A stretch of DNA of 64,000 bases from Ipomoea triloba. Taxonomy: Eukaryota > Streptophyta > Magnoliopsida > Solanales > Convolvulaceae. The notes below the pieces were generated by a model. The model had not been told where the DNA came from. It made no database searches and was given only the letters and a program-made list of their open reading frames with translations. A program made the translations under genes and the position numbers. This document shows, piece after piece, positions 47,073 through 58,649 of the stretch; within the stretch, counting starts at the first letter, position 1, and each line of letters opens with the position of its first letter. The stretch is taken from the NCBI RefSeq assembly GCF_003576645.1, contig NC_044930.1, forward strand, positions 23,392,229 through 23,456,228, read 5' to 3'.

Positions 47073-47725
47073 TTTTTGGTTCACGGAATAGGTAGGGAAT
47101 GGCATAGCATTCCCAGTAATAGCCTATTCCGTTGGTTGGTTCGCATTTGTATTCACAGGAACATTGGGAATGAGCTATTACTCTTGCAAGGGTAATAGCT
47201 ATTACCAGGGCCCCCCATGGTATTAGGCTATTCCTAGGTTCTCAGGAATAGTTTTTATATTTTACTTCCCATTTTGCCCTTGTTTAACCTAAAAACTTTA
47301 TGCTATCTTTCTCTCTGTCTTCTCATCTCTTTCGTCGAATCATGAAATGGGTGACAGGGATGGAGTCGTCTAATCTTTGCGATCAGCCTCAGATGGTCCG
47401 ATCATCGATCGGTAACCGGCGATTTCCCGTCGTTTTAGATCGTTCCGTCGCAGTCTGTGGATGTCGTTGGTAGTGGAGGCTTTGGCTTCGCAAATGGAGA
47501 CTATGATCTCATCATAAACTTTATGCTCAGACTGGTGCTGGCCACCCAGCCGGAGGATCTTCGCAAGTCGCAATCTTCTGATGGCTTGGGGAGTTCGATT
47601 GTCCAGTGGTGGCGGCGGGTGGCTTTAGATTTTAGAATTGTGTTTTGGGTTAAGAACCTAATTTTAGTTTGTCAGGTGCTTCTCTTGCACTAGGAAAGTA
47701 CTCACAACGTAACTCTTCCACTTTT

Positions 47726-47772
<47 letters not shown>

Positions 47773-47796
47773 TTTTAAATAACAATAATGATTTTA

Positions 47797-47876
<80 letters not shown>

Positions 47877-48115
47877 AATATTATTATTACTATAATATTT
47901 TGTAAAAGGGTATTTATGTCTTTTAAATATATATTTCATTTCTATTCCTTCAACCAACCAAACACTAGAATAACATTCCTAAAGTCTATTCCTTTCATGA
48001 ACCAAACAACGGAATACAAATTCTATTCCATTCCATGTCTATTCCATTCCATGTCTATTCCATTCCCAAGGAATAACATTCCTATTCCCTTAAAATTCAT
48101 TATGTGAACCAAACA
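47073..48115. mobile_element. TIR element with TTTGGTTCACGGAATAGG ends and microsatellite core
   Basis: The left end TTTGGTTCACGGAATAGG and the right end GTGAACCAAACA, with ATTCCATTCC-type words, make imperfect inverted ends. The core has (ATA)n then (ATT)n at about 47729-47880. An intermediate GC patch (47330-47690) has short open frames on both strands that I cannot assign. No target duplication was confirmed; the superfamily is uncertain. Confidence 0.55.
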
Positions 48116-48511
48116 TGCTGTAATAGTTATATTATAGCTGTGGATTAATTTAAATGTTTAAATTTAAATTAAGTTTATTATCCTTTGGAAGTTGGAGTTT
48201 ATAACCTCCATAAAACTTTCTGGTAACTTCTTCTTAGTGTTTGGAAATAAAAATATGTAATATATATGTGAGAAAATTGTCATTTTGGTCCAATGATTAT
48301 TGTAATAGTGTTATTTGCTATTCTCAACCTTCAAAAATGTTAATTGCGTACCTTGACTATGCATTTTTTTCAATTTTGGTTACGCTGGCCAAATTGCCGG
48401 CCAAATGTGGCCGAAAAAAATTAAACCTCATTTTTTCTTGAATTGAAGGGGCAAAATATTCTTTTCATGTTATGTCTGGCTTGGTCTTTGACTGTATCCA
48501 ACTTGACCAAA

Positions 48512-49142
48512 GTCATAATTAGGGAATGCAATTTCAATCTGCCCAGTGGATATCCACCCGAATCCACCCCGTATGGATCGAGTTTTTTTGGGTGGTAGTC
48601 GGTGGTGGGTCGGGGGTGGGTCTTAAAAATGTAAACCTGCGGTGGGTCGGATTGGATTCGGGTTCTACGTACAAAACCCGCTTAGAACCTCACCCGACCC
48701 ACCATGTGTGTGTATATATATAATAGTAAAATTAGTAGTACTAGTATATAGTTAATAATAAAAGTTTCAATAACTTTGGGTAACATTTTACTATTTTTAC
48801 ATCTAAACTATATGTTTATTTTTAAAAATTAACAATTTAGTTATTATATTCAAATATTTCTATTATTTTATGTTTTAGTATAACTAATGAATTTTATTAT
48901 TTTATTATGGGTAAGTAATTTAAATATTATTTTTTGAAAATATAATAATAAGTTAATAAGTAGTGGATACGCAGTGGGCATCTGCACCCGATGGGGTGGG
49001 TGTGGGTTTTGAAAAAATTTACTCGATACGGGTTGGAGGTGGGGGTGGGTGGAGAAAATGTAAGGTGGGTCGAATGATGGATGTAGACCTCCTCGACTCG
49101 GCGGCAACCCACACCCGACCCATTGCCATCCCTAGTCATAAT
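48512..49142. mobile_element. Nested hAT MITE, 615 bp, perfect 8-bp duplication
   Basis: The element 48520-49134 starts TAGGGAATGCAAT and ends ATTGCCATCCCTA, flanked by GTCATAAT (48512-48519 and 49135-49142). Its ends are rich in GGGTGGGT and CCACCC words; the centre is AT-rich and non-coding. Confidence 0.92.
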
Positions 49143-49480
49143 CTTGCCAAATCCATCTGACCTGCTTTCACTCCATAAGCTTTCTCAACATCATTATATG
49201 TTTGAAGTAAGTTCAAGCTACCATTTGCAAAGTCATAAATGTATGCTCCTATTTCAGAATACCCTATATCTTTTACCTTATCCTGGAAGAATTGTATGCA
49301 TACATTCTTAGCTGGCACTTAAAGCTTTCTCAACATCATTATCTGAAACATCCTGGAAGAATTGTATGCATACCCTAGATCTTTCGCTCCATTACTTAAA
49401 GCTCTCTCAACATCATTATCTGAAACATCGCGATTGTTTCTCGTTCTTCGTCAATTAGGTTTGAATGGATTTGGCGAGAT
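49143..49480 (-). pseudogene. Gene-like fragment inside the foldback element
   Basis: On the minus strand an open stretch reads KDIGYSEIGAYIYDFANGSL and then DVEKAYGVKAGQ. Shorter diverged copies of CTTTCTCAACATCATTAT and TGGAAGAATTGTATGCATAC repeat to 49430. It may be captured host DNA. I cannot name the source. Confidence 0.35.
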
Positions 49481-49747
49481 TAGGGCAATTTACTTTGGTC
49501 AAGTTGGATATAATCAAAGATCAAGTCAGACATAACATGAAAATACTATTTTGCCCCTTTCAATTCAGGATAAAATGAGGTTTAATTTTTTCCGGTCACA
49601 TTTGGCGGGCAATTTGGCCGGCGTGACCAAAATTGAGAAAAAAATGCATAGTTAAGGTACGCAATTAACATTTTTGAAAGTCGCGGATAGCAATTAACAC
49701 TACTATAATAGTCATTGGACCAAAATGACAATTTTCTCTATATATGT

Positions 49748-50295
49748 ATTAATAGGTATTCTCAGACAGACATGCATGATGTATATGAAAATGGTTAGAC
49801 AAGAAGATATGAGAGAGGCCCGAGATTAAAGGTCTGACACATAAAACTCTAAGACAGATGTTTGAGAGATGAAAGGTTAATGCCTAATAGATGAAAAGTT
49901 TATTTTATCACTGTCATATTTTCTTATGTTATCTGTAGAAACATCTGAAAGTATATTTTTAGATAGAATTCTCAGTAACACAACTTAAAAGGGAAATTCT
50001 TGATAGAGCAACCCGAGATTTCTATATATCTTCTTGTATCTCATAAGTCTTAATCAGGTATTCTTGTTGCTTGTAAAGAGAGATTAAAGACTTATAGAAA
50101 AGTGATTACATGTCTGACAAAGATTTTATATGATCCAATTTTTGTTCCCATATTTTCTTTTGTATTTTTTGTGGTATCTAAGAAAATATTACAGAATACA
50201 AACATTTTTTCTAACATTTATAACATTTAATAGTCATTATATCTTGATTAGTAATGCTTTTTGTTACAAACTATTTATAATGGTTGAAGAATAGG
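49748..50295. other. Gene-free AT-rich stretch
   Basis: No gene or repeat is recognised. Confidence 0.5.
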
Positions 50296-52441
50296 TATGT
50301 ATATATATATATTTTACTTGCCACTTGTACAAGTAATTTATGTTGGTCCCAAGGGGATGGGGTACAAGTCTAGAGGGGGGGGGGTGAATAGACTTGTATA
50401 AGATTTTGCAAATCTTTTCGACCTCTCGTGTGTATTGAACTTAGGATGTTTAGGTTTGATACCTCACGAGGTGAAGACAAAGTTTTATGCGCAGCGGAAA
50501 TGTTATCCCCTTTTAGTTGGCACGAGTTTAAGTTAGTTCGAGAAGTGCGTTTATATGCAGTGCAATCGAGAGGTTAGCGAGAGATAAAAGCAGTAAGTAA
50601 ATGCAAGAGAGATTTTTAAGTGGTTCGGCCAACCCGCCTACGTCCACTCTTCTTCCAGAAACTCCCTGGAAGGATTGCACTAAAAACTTCCCTTTTTAGT
50701 ACAATATCGAGCGCTTGAGCTTTGATCACGAAGCCCGCCTCAAGCCTCAGGTTTTTCGCCCCGCTTCTTGTTACTCCACCTCTCGAGCACTTGACATTTG
50801 ATCACCAAGCCCGCGTCAAGCCTCAGGATCTTCACAAGACAGCTCCCAGGTTACTCCGCCTCTCCAAGGTCTTTCTCCCCGCTTCCAGCTACTCCACCTC
50901 TCGAGCACTTGACCTTTGATCACCAAGCCCGCGTCAAGCCTCAGGTTTCTTTCACTCGGACAGCTGCCAGGTTACTCCACCTCTCTTGCTTAATCCAAAG
51001 CAAGGTGTTTTTGGTTGTCACAGTTGAATGTAACAGGCTCCAATCTGACCACAAGCTATCGTTGAATCAACTTCGATGTAGAGCAGCTTCGGTCACCTTC
51101 TAGATGTATAACAGTTTAAGCTTTGTAACTCTCTTAAACACTTAGATGTGTTTTCTCGCTGTTTTTGAATATCAGGATGATATTCCAAATTTAAGTACTT
51201 GCACTTGAACGTTTTAGACGGACACTTCTTAAGAATTTCGAACCCCTTCACCCTCTTTTCTTCTGTGTCTCTACGTCCTTATATATGAGAGTAGAGGAAT
51301 AATTCCGTTGGAGGGAAAATTATTCCGTTTGAAATTTGTCTCCCATGCTGATCATGGGTCTTGCATATTTTCAGCATATTTCATGGAGTGGTGATCTTGT
51401 AACTTGAACCTCTTTGTCTTGTAGTGAATATTCCATAGTTCACTTTTCTTGAGTCCATGCTCCACTTTCGTCTTTTGGTAAAAGTTACTCTTTTTATATT
51501 CCCATTATTCCTTGTTTGTAGGGAATCAGATCACTTCAGCATTGGTGCACCTTTTGACCGTTTGTGGTGGAAATCTGACGTGTCATCCATTTCCGCCCAT
51601 TTTGAAATCTTCACGTTCGGCACCTCTTCATTATTCCATCTCCATGATATTCTTCTTCTCCAAACTTTAAGTATGACCGTCATTCAGCTTTGTTGGAGAA
51701 TTGTTAGTGTATCGAGACTAAGGTTGATATCTTGATTGCTTGATGTCTCGAACTCAAATATCGAGAGGTCTATCTCTCGAACTCTGTTTATGTCTCGAAC
51801 TGGATAACTGTATCGAGAGGTCCTACCTCTCGAACTCTGCTTATGTCTCGAGACTTAGTTGATGTCTCGCAGACCCTTATTCCTCCAGTGTTGTCCCATG
51901 CTTTCTTCTGATCTGTCTATATGATTACAACACACGAGACTTCTAAGATGTTCAAACAAATTTACCTCAAGCTTAAATATTTTCCGAGTTGAGCTCAAAG
52001 TTACCCGGTTGTATTTTCGCTCTTGGTTTACTTGTCGAACTTACAGCGTTTTGCCTATGTATCGAGACTTGGGGATTTCTACTTATCAGTTGGTATCATC
52101 AAAACCTATTACATGATGTTCCTAACAATTTACTTTGTTAACATTCATCCACTTGGGGGCGACCTAGGTGCACCTAGTTATAACATTAGGTGCACTTAAT
52201 ATTGATGCTCAGTGTATAATTTACTTGCACTTATAATACATTTTACTTGCACGTGTGCACCTATTTTCACTTACAAGTGCAAGTAATTTACCTTGTTAAC
52301 ATTTATGCACCTGGGTGCTTCTAGTTATAACATTACGTGCATCTAGTTATAACGTTAGGTGCAACTACATGCTGAACACGTGGCACGCTGCGATTCGTCC
52401 GCAGTTCTCTCTTGGGCGACCCGTACACACCTGAATGCCAT

Positions 52442-52491
<50 letters not shown>
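50296..52491. mobile_element. Microsatellite-flanked element E with GTGCA minisatellite, split by an LTR
   Basis: TA runs lie on both sides (about 50296-50312 and 52444-52491). The unit sequence, seen mainly at 52140-52365, includes repeated AGGTGCACCTAGTTATAACA and TTTACTTGCAC words. The phrase CAAGTAATTTA(C)..TTGTTAACATT occurs both around the LTR target and again intact near 52280, confirming a repeat array was hit. The architecture equals elements A and B. Confidence 0.5.
50336..52132. mobile_element. Solo LTR-type insertion, 1787 bp, 5-bp duplication
   Basis: The insert 50341-52127 starts TGTTGGTCCC and ends GTTCCTAACA, has short inverted TGTTRG/CTAACA tips and is flanked by ATTTA on both sides (50336-50340 and 52128-52132). 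TG..CA ends with a 5-bp duplication fit an LTR retrotransposon left as a solo LTR. A phrase GATCACCAAGCCCGCGTCAA occurs about three times (50720-50946), an internal expansion. No gag, pol, PBS or second LTR is seen. Confidence 0.82.
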
Positions 52492-52495
<4 letters not shown>

Positions 52496-53200
52496 CAAAT
52501 GAGACAACCTATTTAGGTAAGAAATAAGAATTGTTTTGGAGCGTTCATCTTTGATCTTTTGATGACTGAGATTATTCATCTTTTTTTTTTTTTTCCTTGT
52601 GTGCTTAATATTAGTTATTAGGGATTTTAATGTAATTGTTTGTGTTTTATTTTCAGAATGGAATTTTATTCATATATTATTCTTGATTTTATGGCATAAC
52701 TGCATAAGGTTCTCTTATTACCTGCGTTCTAAACATTTTAAAGTAAAGAGAAAAGTGAGAAAAAGTTGTTGTATTGGTCTTTCACTTGATTACGTCGCAC
52801 AATGGTTGGAGGCACAAATTATACTGTGGTCATAGTTGATACTGCAGTTGTGTTGAACGGATACTACAGTTGTGTTGAAAAGATACTGCAGTTGTGTTAA
52901 AAGGAAACTGCAGTTGCGCGGAACAGAGTTTGTTCATCCGTTCAATACAATTGCAGTATCCGTTCAACACAATTGCAGTATCAGTTCAATATAACTGCAG
53001 TATCAGTTCAACACAACTGCAGTTCTAGACGGATGGAATGGTCTCTGTTCCGCACAACTGCAGTTCCCGGCCCTATCAACACAATTGTAGTATCCATTCA
53101 ACACAACTGCAATATTCGTTCAAGACAACTACAGTATCAGTCATGACCCATGGTCCAAGGTATAACTACTGGGTTGGAGGTATTTTTTTTTTTTTTTTTT
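52492..53200. repeat. Inverted minisatellite array with ACTGCAGTTGTGTTGAAC units
   Basis: From about 52838 units of about 21-24 bp run as TACTGCAGTTGTGTTGAA. After about 52930 the same unit runs inverted (TTCAACACAACTGCAGTAT) to about 53140. Directly after the TA microsatellite at 52491, a phrase with TTTAGGTAAGAAAT and a CATCTTTGATC context resembles the end of elements A and B. A poly-T tract lies at 53180-53201. Confidence 0.7.
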
Positions 53201-53436
53201 TTGCTTCCGTAATTGTTTTATTATTGTTTCGTGACATGATAATTGATACAACAATGATATTTGGATCTCAGGTCCAACTCAAAGCATTTACTTACTTTTG
53301 GAGGTAGTGGATCAACCAAGACCAACTTAGGTTCAATTACCCGAGCAATACGGATTGAGAGATTAGCGTCGCTTTCTGTTATGAGCCTTGCCTTATATAA
53401 ATACCTATCCTATAGCATTATAATGAACAGATGAGG

Positions 53437-54437
53437 TGTTCGGTAAATAGCTGATTAGGTTTGGGTTAGAAGGTATGACTAATTGATAACATTAGTTGAT
53501 TGTAGAAAGATGTTTGATAAATCAATTGTTAACTGATAGCTATTTTGGAAAACCCTAATGCTTCCTCCCTTCTCTCTCTAAAACCAAACGCTTTTCTCTG
53601 CTGCTCAACTTCGGCTTCCACCGCCGGCCTTCGGCCGGAGCTCTAATGGAGCTTTGACTCGGCGGTTTTGGTCACCTTCAACTTTTGCTCTCGCTCTTCT
53701 TCCACCCCGATCATCGTCGCAGCTCCGTCCGCCTCCAACCACCGCCACAGATCTTCCTCTTCCGTTTTCTCTCCCTTTGAATAAAATAATAGTAGGTATT
53801 GAACTTTGTGTTGGTAGTCTTGAACTCCCAACCCTATTTTGAGTTTACCCACTTTTTATTTTCTTTATTATTGTGTTTTCCTCTCGTTACTTTCACGAGC
53901 ATTTTTCATCTCGTTGCTTTCACGAGCTTTTCATTTTCATTAGCATAAATCGTTTAGTTTGGTTTCGGCAAGTGTTGATCTTATCCTGGGCAACGAGCAA
54001 AAAAGAATGATGACGAAGACCCAGATCTTTGATGAAGCTTTAAGCTCCCTGAAGGAACATAGCTTCCTAGTTATGAAACAGTTTGCGATTCAAGTTTTCT
54101 ATAGCATAGTTAGAAAAGTTGTTTCTATGTCTGACTGTAAGGAATGATTTACCATTTCATTGATCATTGATGTAAACGTTTTATGTTATGAATTAATGGA
54201 ATTCTACGTTTACCTTTCAAAAAAAAAAAAAACTGATAGCTGTTTGGTATAATTTCTTTTCTAAAAAAACTAATTGAAAAAGTTAGTTGGAGTAGCTTTT
54301 TGAATTTTAGCATTTTAGAGTTACAAAAAGCTTATTAACCACATACTTTTATATTAATTTTTTAATCAAATCAAACAGCTAATAATGATCAAATAAGTTA
54401 GAATTGACTGATAGGCTATCTATTTTACCAAATAGGG
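53437..54437. mobile_element. MITE of the TTTGGTAAAT family, split by a retrocopy
   Basis: The left part (GTGTTCGGTAAATAGCTGATTA) and right part (ATTGACTGATAGGC, TTTTACCAAATAGG) match the MITE at 24423-24671 in order (TTGTAGAAAG, AACTGATAGCT, GAATTTTAGCATTTTAGAGT). The inserted DNA lies at 53549-54230. Confidence 0.75.
53531..54247 (+). mobile_element. Retrocopy with poly(A) and 17- to 18-bp duplication
   Basis: The insert 53549-54230 ends in a poly(A) run (about 54219-54230) and is flanked by AACTGATAGCTATTTTGG and AACTGATAGCTGTTTGG. Its 5' part is GC-rich and looks like a host 5' UTR (CTCTCTCT tract, CGCCGGCCTTCGGCCGG palindrome). The 3' part encodes a short frame ending VVSMSDCKE with a GGAATGATTTACCATTTCA trailer shared with 36912-37300. 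Mobilisation by LINE machinery is the natural inference. Confidence 0.8.
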
Positions 54438-56460
54438 CCTATATCTTACAAAATATACCATTTATCCATACAATCATTTCTTAATCCACATTTCCTTAAT
54501 TATATTGTTAGTTTATGTTCTTAATGTAACATAACAAAGTACTAAGTGATTCAAACAAGGTGATTTTGGATTATGGCAAAGTAGAAACTGGCAATTCCCA
54601 GCAAAACAAAACAAATAAAGTATGGATTTGAAGATGACGATGTTGGGTGATTATTCCTCCAGTGTAGTTTCTGGTTTCTGGCATGGGTGGTAAAGTTGGA
54701 AAGTATCATCCAGTACTGACTCAGAAAGTTTGTTTCTACTTTCACGTCTTCTAAGTATATCTTCATCAATAGTCATCCCCTTTGGCTTCCACTGTCCTTT
54801 TCTCTTAGCTCTCTCTTTCTCTCTCTCTCTCTCTAGTCTCTCTCTATATATGTTATATCCACTTACATGAAATGTCTATTTGGTAGTACTAGACATGACA
54901 GCTTGAACGCGACCACCCCCCGTGCTCCTTAACCACTTAAAGGGGTATGTGTCACTTCTCATATTTCGGTGTCAAAGAGGGCCATTAAAATTTTCAATTT
55001 TGGGTGTTTTTTGAGTCCATCACGTATAATTTTAGTATCTTACTTTAAAATCATTTGAAAGCTCAATTGCACTACTTCAATTTAGGGATCAAAAGTTAGC
55101 CTGGCGACCGAATTTTGTGCTATTTATCATGATTTGTCGCTGTATTGGAATAGAAAATATTGGTATGTGGATCATAGGGACAATTACAGCTAAATTGGTC
55201 GAGTAGTTGTCTTGGTAACCACAATGATTTAAGTCAGATTCAAAGTGAAAGTTGTCTATTGAATTTTATTTTGTTTGAATCAGTCAGTTATTGGACTTGT
55301 TTATCTCCTTATACTGTGGTCCTTTGTTTACTAAGGTCATAAGACGAGTTTCACCCAGAGTGCATCTTTGGGTAACGCCTCTGAGCTTTTCGGTAAATCA
55401 AATGTATGTGCAGCTTGAAAGTGATTTGTTAGTAGTTATTGTGATGATTTTGTAAGGAGAATTGAAAATGATAAGGACCCATATCTTAATATTAATTGTG
55501 TTATTCATAAGTTGATTAGGAGAAATGAGTATTGCAGTTTATGGCATGTTTATTGAGAGGCAAACTTTAATTTTTTACTAACAGGATGACAACACATGTG
55601 ACGGGGAACAATTTTGTTTGCGAGTTATAGAGATTCTACCATATGGAATTAAACTACTCATTTTGCAAGGAGAAAATAATAGAGATACATATCTTAATAT
55701 CATTAGTGTTATTTGTAAGTCGATTAGGGAAGATCAATATTGCAATTTATGACATACTCATTGATAAGCAAATTTTCCTCCTGGATGACAACACATGTGA
55801 TGAGTTAACAATTTGATTTGCAAGTTATAGAAATTTCACAAGATCAAATTAAATTGCTCTTATAGTAAGTGTAACTAGACCACACTTTGTTTAATTTTTA
55901 TTTACTTTTTTTTTTTTTTAAATTTTCATGATTCTAATAATGTATGGATTTCACTTCAATCAGGGGCCATAAATAGATGATTAAATTCACTATACTTGTA
56001 ATTGAAAATTCAACAAATTATTTTCCTTTTTTTTTTAAAGATGGTTTAAATAATTTTTATCGTGGTAGTCTTGACATTTTAACAATAGCTACTTTAGGTT
56101 CCTCAATCTTGGGGTTGTAGTGATTTTTGTTAGGAATATCAAACCAAAATTATCATAACAATATTTGAAAGGGGTGACTTTGAAATTGAGGGTACAACTT
56201 CATAATCATTTACTTGAAACTATTAGAGAAATTATGGAAAGAGATTGGTATTGTTTGATCAAATATATTCATAGATAATCTAAAATTGTTCACAAATTGG
56301 ATGGTTACGCATTACGATCATATCATTCCAATGTTATTTTATATGTTTTTAGAGTCCTTGGAGCTCAAACTCCTCAAAGGAGTTAGATCCGTTTCTCTTT
56401 CCTAATGTTGTAGATTACATATATTTCCATAGTATTTTTCTTCTTTTATATATATATATA

Positions 56461-56493
<33 letters not shown>

Positions 56494-57530
56494 CAGTACT
56501 AATAATCGTAACTCGAAATTAAGACAAAAAAAATTAAGAGTTTAGAATTTTTTTTTTTAAAATCTCAGATTAGTTCAAAACTGATAAATTTAATGACTTG
56601 AGTGAAATGTTGGAAAACATGGCATAAAATGACATTTTAAATGACTATTTTGTAGTACAAATATATGTGAGGTCCACTTCTGATTTGGGTCGGGTCAAAG
56701 CGGATTCCAGTTCTTTGGAGTTAGACGAAGAGATTGATATATTGTACGCTTAAAATAGATAATGGGTAAATGAGAAATTGGTTATCAAAGTTGACCCATT
56801 TGAGTTGGAAGAATGGAGGGAAAAGGTTTAAAGTAAGCTTTTGTCCCGGTTTTAAAAGTAGATTTGCACCACTATTTATACAAGAGCATTTCTAAGACTT
56901 ATTGAATTGTATAGCATGGAGATTCGCGTCTAGAGAGGATGCACATTAATAGGTTCAAAAACTTATACTCCAATAAATTATAAAATAAAGGCAAATGAGC
57001 TGGTGTGCTGTACGTGGACCGTGGTACCATGCAAGAAAAAATAATAATAATAGAGAGAGAGAGATCATAGGAATTTGAATTAGTTTGATTAAATTAATTG
57101 ATGAGTTCCTTAATGAAGACTCAATGATTAATGTGGTAATAGATACATGGTTATTGAATGGAACGTTATATCTGTCATTAATAATATTATTAGGGTTTAT
57201 AGTCCAATAATAAACGCAATCATTTTACTACCAATGGGCAGTCCAATGAAACTTTAAGGCATTCAACAAAAAGGCAAACATAAATAATTGAAAGACTTGA
57301 AGAATGCACGGATCAATTTAACCTCTCAAAGGATATGATTCATTTCATGATCTTAGTTAAAGTTTTTCCTTTTTTTTTTTTTAATCTTTTTATTTAGTCC
57401 TTTGTTCACACTTTATATAAATAATATTAAAGGATAGAGTTAATGACACTCATATACTTATCTAAGCTCTTTGTCCAATTTATCATCATGCGAAGAAGAC
57501 CCAAGGTGAATGCAACTTGACCTAATGATA
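54438..57530. other. Gene-free stretch with a (CT)n run and a tandem duplication
   Basis: (CT)n lies at about 54805-54850 and TA/TG microsatellites at 56446-56495. A unit of about 208 bp (CATATCTTAATAT, GATGACAACACATGTGA, GCGAGTTATAGA) occurs at 55453-55660 and, diverged, at 55661-55860. No gene is recognised. Confidence 0.5.
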
Positions 57531-58090
57531 AATTGACAAAAACATTTTAGTTAAAGAGACGCGTCTGCCATTAGAAGTTTAGAGCAGCCGATTAGAGATC
57601 TAGGACCCAGTATAAGGTAGTGGAGCAAATATGTACAAGTCCTAGCATGCCACCATTCCAGATTCCTCCCGATGGATATCCTGGGTAGGGTATTGAGTCA
57701 GGAGTATATTTCGGTACCAAGAGCTTGCAGCTCGACCACGTTGTCCAGAAAACAGGTAGGGCCCGGTCGTCTGGTTGCCCATCTAGCGGAGAAGGTTAAT
57801 GAAGATCTTCCAGAGATTCCCCCAACCTTAGATTTTGCGCGAGATTTTCTTTTTTAACATTAAGAAATAAGTATGGCGGTTTGAGGGGCTTTCCTAAATT
57901 CAAATTTGTTAACTTTCTTTCTTTCCTTTTCTAAGGCAGGTAAATCTTGTATAAATATATATCCATGGGGCAATAGGACTCTAGTAGTGTAGTCTCTTTA
58001 GACTTCTTGTTGTGTAGTTGTCTATATGTATTTTATGTGATTATTGTAACCTATTAGATTATTCAATACACATACATTCATCTGGTATCA
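57531..58090 (+). mobile_element. Copia-type 5' LTR end and primer-binding site
   Basis: A TATA-like TATAAATATA lies near 57950. The LTR probably ends CATACATTCA at 58080, followed by TGGTATCA (58083-58090), complementary in type to the initiator Met tRNA 3' end used by many plant LTR elements. The LTR start was not identified; the short frame at 57672-57857 would lie inside it. Confidence 0.55.
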
Positions 58091-58115
58091 TTCGCTCGGT
58101 TTTCAATTTTGGCTA

Positions 58116-58649
58116 ATGGCTTCCGTAAATCAGTCTGAAGCTTCCTCCGAGCGCACCGTCACTGCTGCGGCGTTGCCGGTTCTCCCTTCGCCGGCTCCGA
58201 CTTCTCTTAACTCCGCCCATCATTTTGTCTCCCTCAAGCTGTCGTCCAAGAATTACATGTACTGGCGTGCGCAAATTATTCTATTCCTTCGCTGTCAGAG
58301 TCTTCTCTGGTTCGTTGATGGTTCATCTATTTGTCCGCCGCGGCCGGAAGCTAACAAGGATGATGACGCACCGCTGCCCGAGGATCCCGTTGTCGCTGCC
58401 TGGGAACAGCAAGACCAGACCGTCCTCTCGATGATTGTTGCTTCCTTGTCGGAAGAGGTTCTGTATCTTGCTCTCGGTCACACTACGTCTCGGTCGTTAT
58501 GGCAGGAGATCGAAACTGCCTTCAGGTCCGTCACTCGGGCTCGTTTTCTTAGCCTTCTCACGCAGTTGCAAGAGCTGCGTCAAGGTGATAGCACGGCTTC
58601 GGAGTATCTTGGGCATGCGAAGGTACTGGTGGAGGAGCTTGCGATGGCA
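58116..58649 (+). pseudogene. Copia-type gag, truncated
   Basis: The frame opens MASVNQSEASSER and has the gag core of plant Copia elements: NYMYWRAQIILFLRCQSL, WEQQDQTVLSMIVASL, a SRSLWQEIETAF segment and LTQLQELRQGDSTASEY. Gag would form the virus-like particle of the retrotransposon. After LAMA the frame runs into a TRIM insertion at 58650 and stops at 58674, so the rest of gag and all of pol are missing. It lies 26 bp downstream of the PBS, as expected. Confidence 0.85.

Larger units (their letters stand above)
48261..49747. mobile_element. Foldback Mutator-like element, perfect 9-bp duplication, with nested hAT
   Basis: The element 48270-49738 starts GAGAAAATTGTCATTTTGGT and ends with the inverted copy; arms are about 245 bp (48270-48515 and 49490-49738). 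The duplication TATATATGT lies on both sides (48261-48269 and 49739-49747). A hAT MITE (48520-49134) interrupts it, and between that and the right arm lies a gene-like fragment. Confidence 0.92.

Noticed and set aside
47775..47957. Ile-rich frame
   Set aside because: Translation of the (ATT)n/(ATA)n microsatellite.
53549..54230. A live host gene with GC-rich 5' region
   Set aside because: It lies inside a MITE, has a poly(A) end and target duplication, and its frames are short and broken.
57672..57857. Small gene of 61 residues
   Set aside because: It falls in what is probably the Copia 5' LTR and has no recognisable domain.
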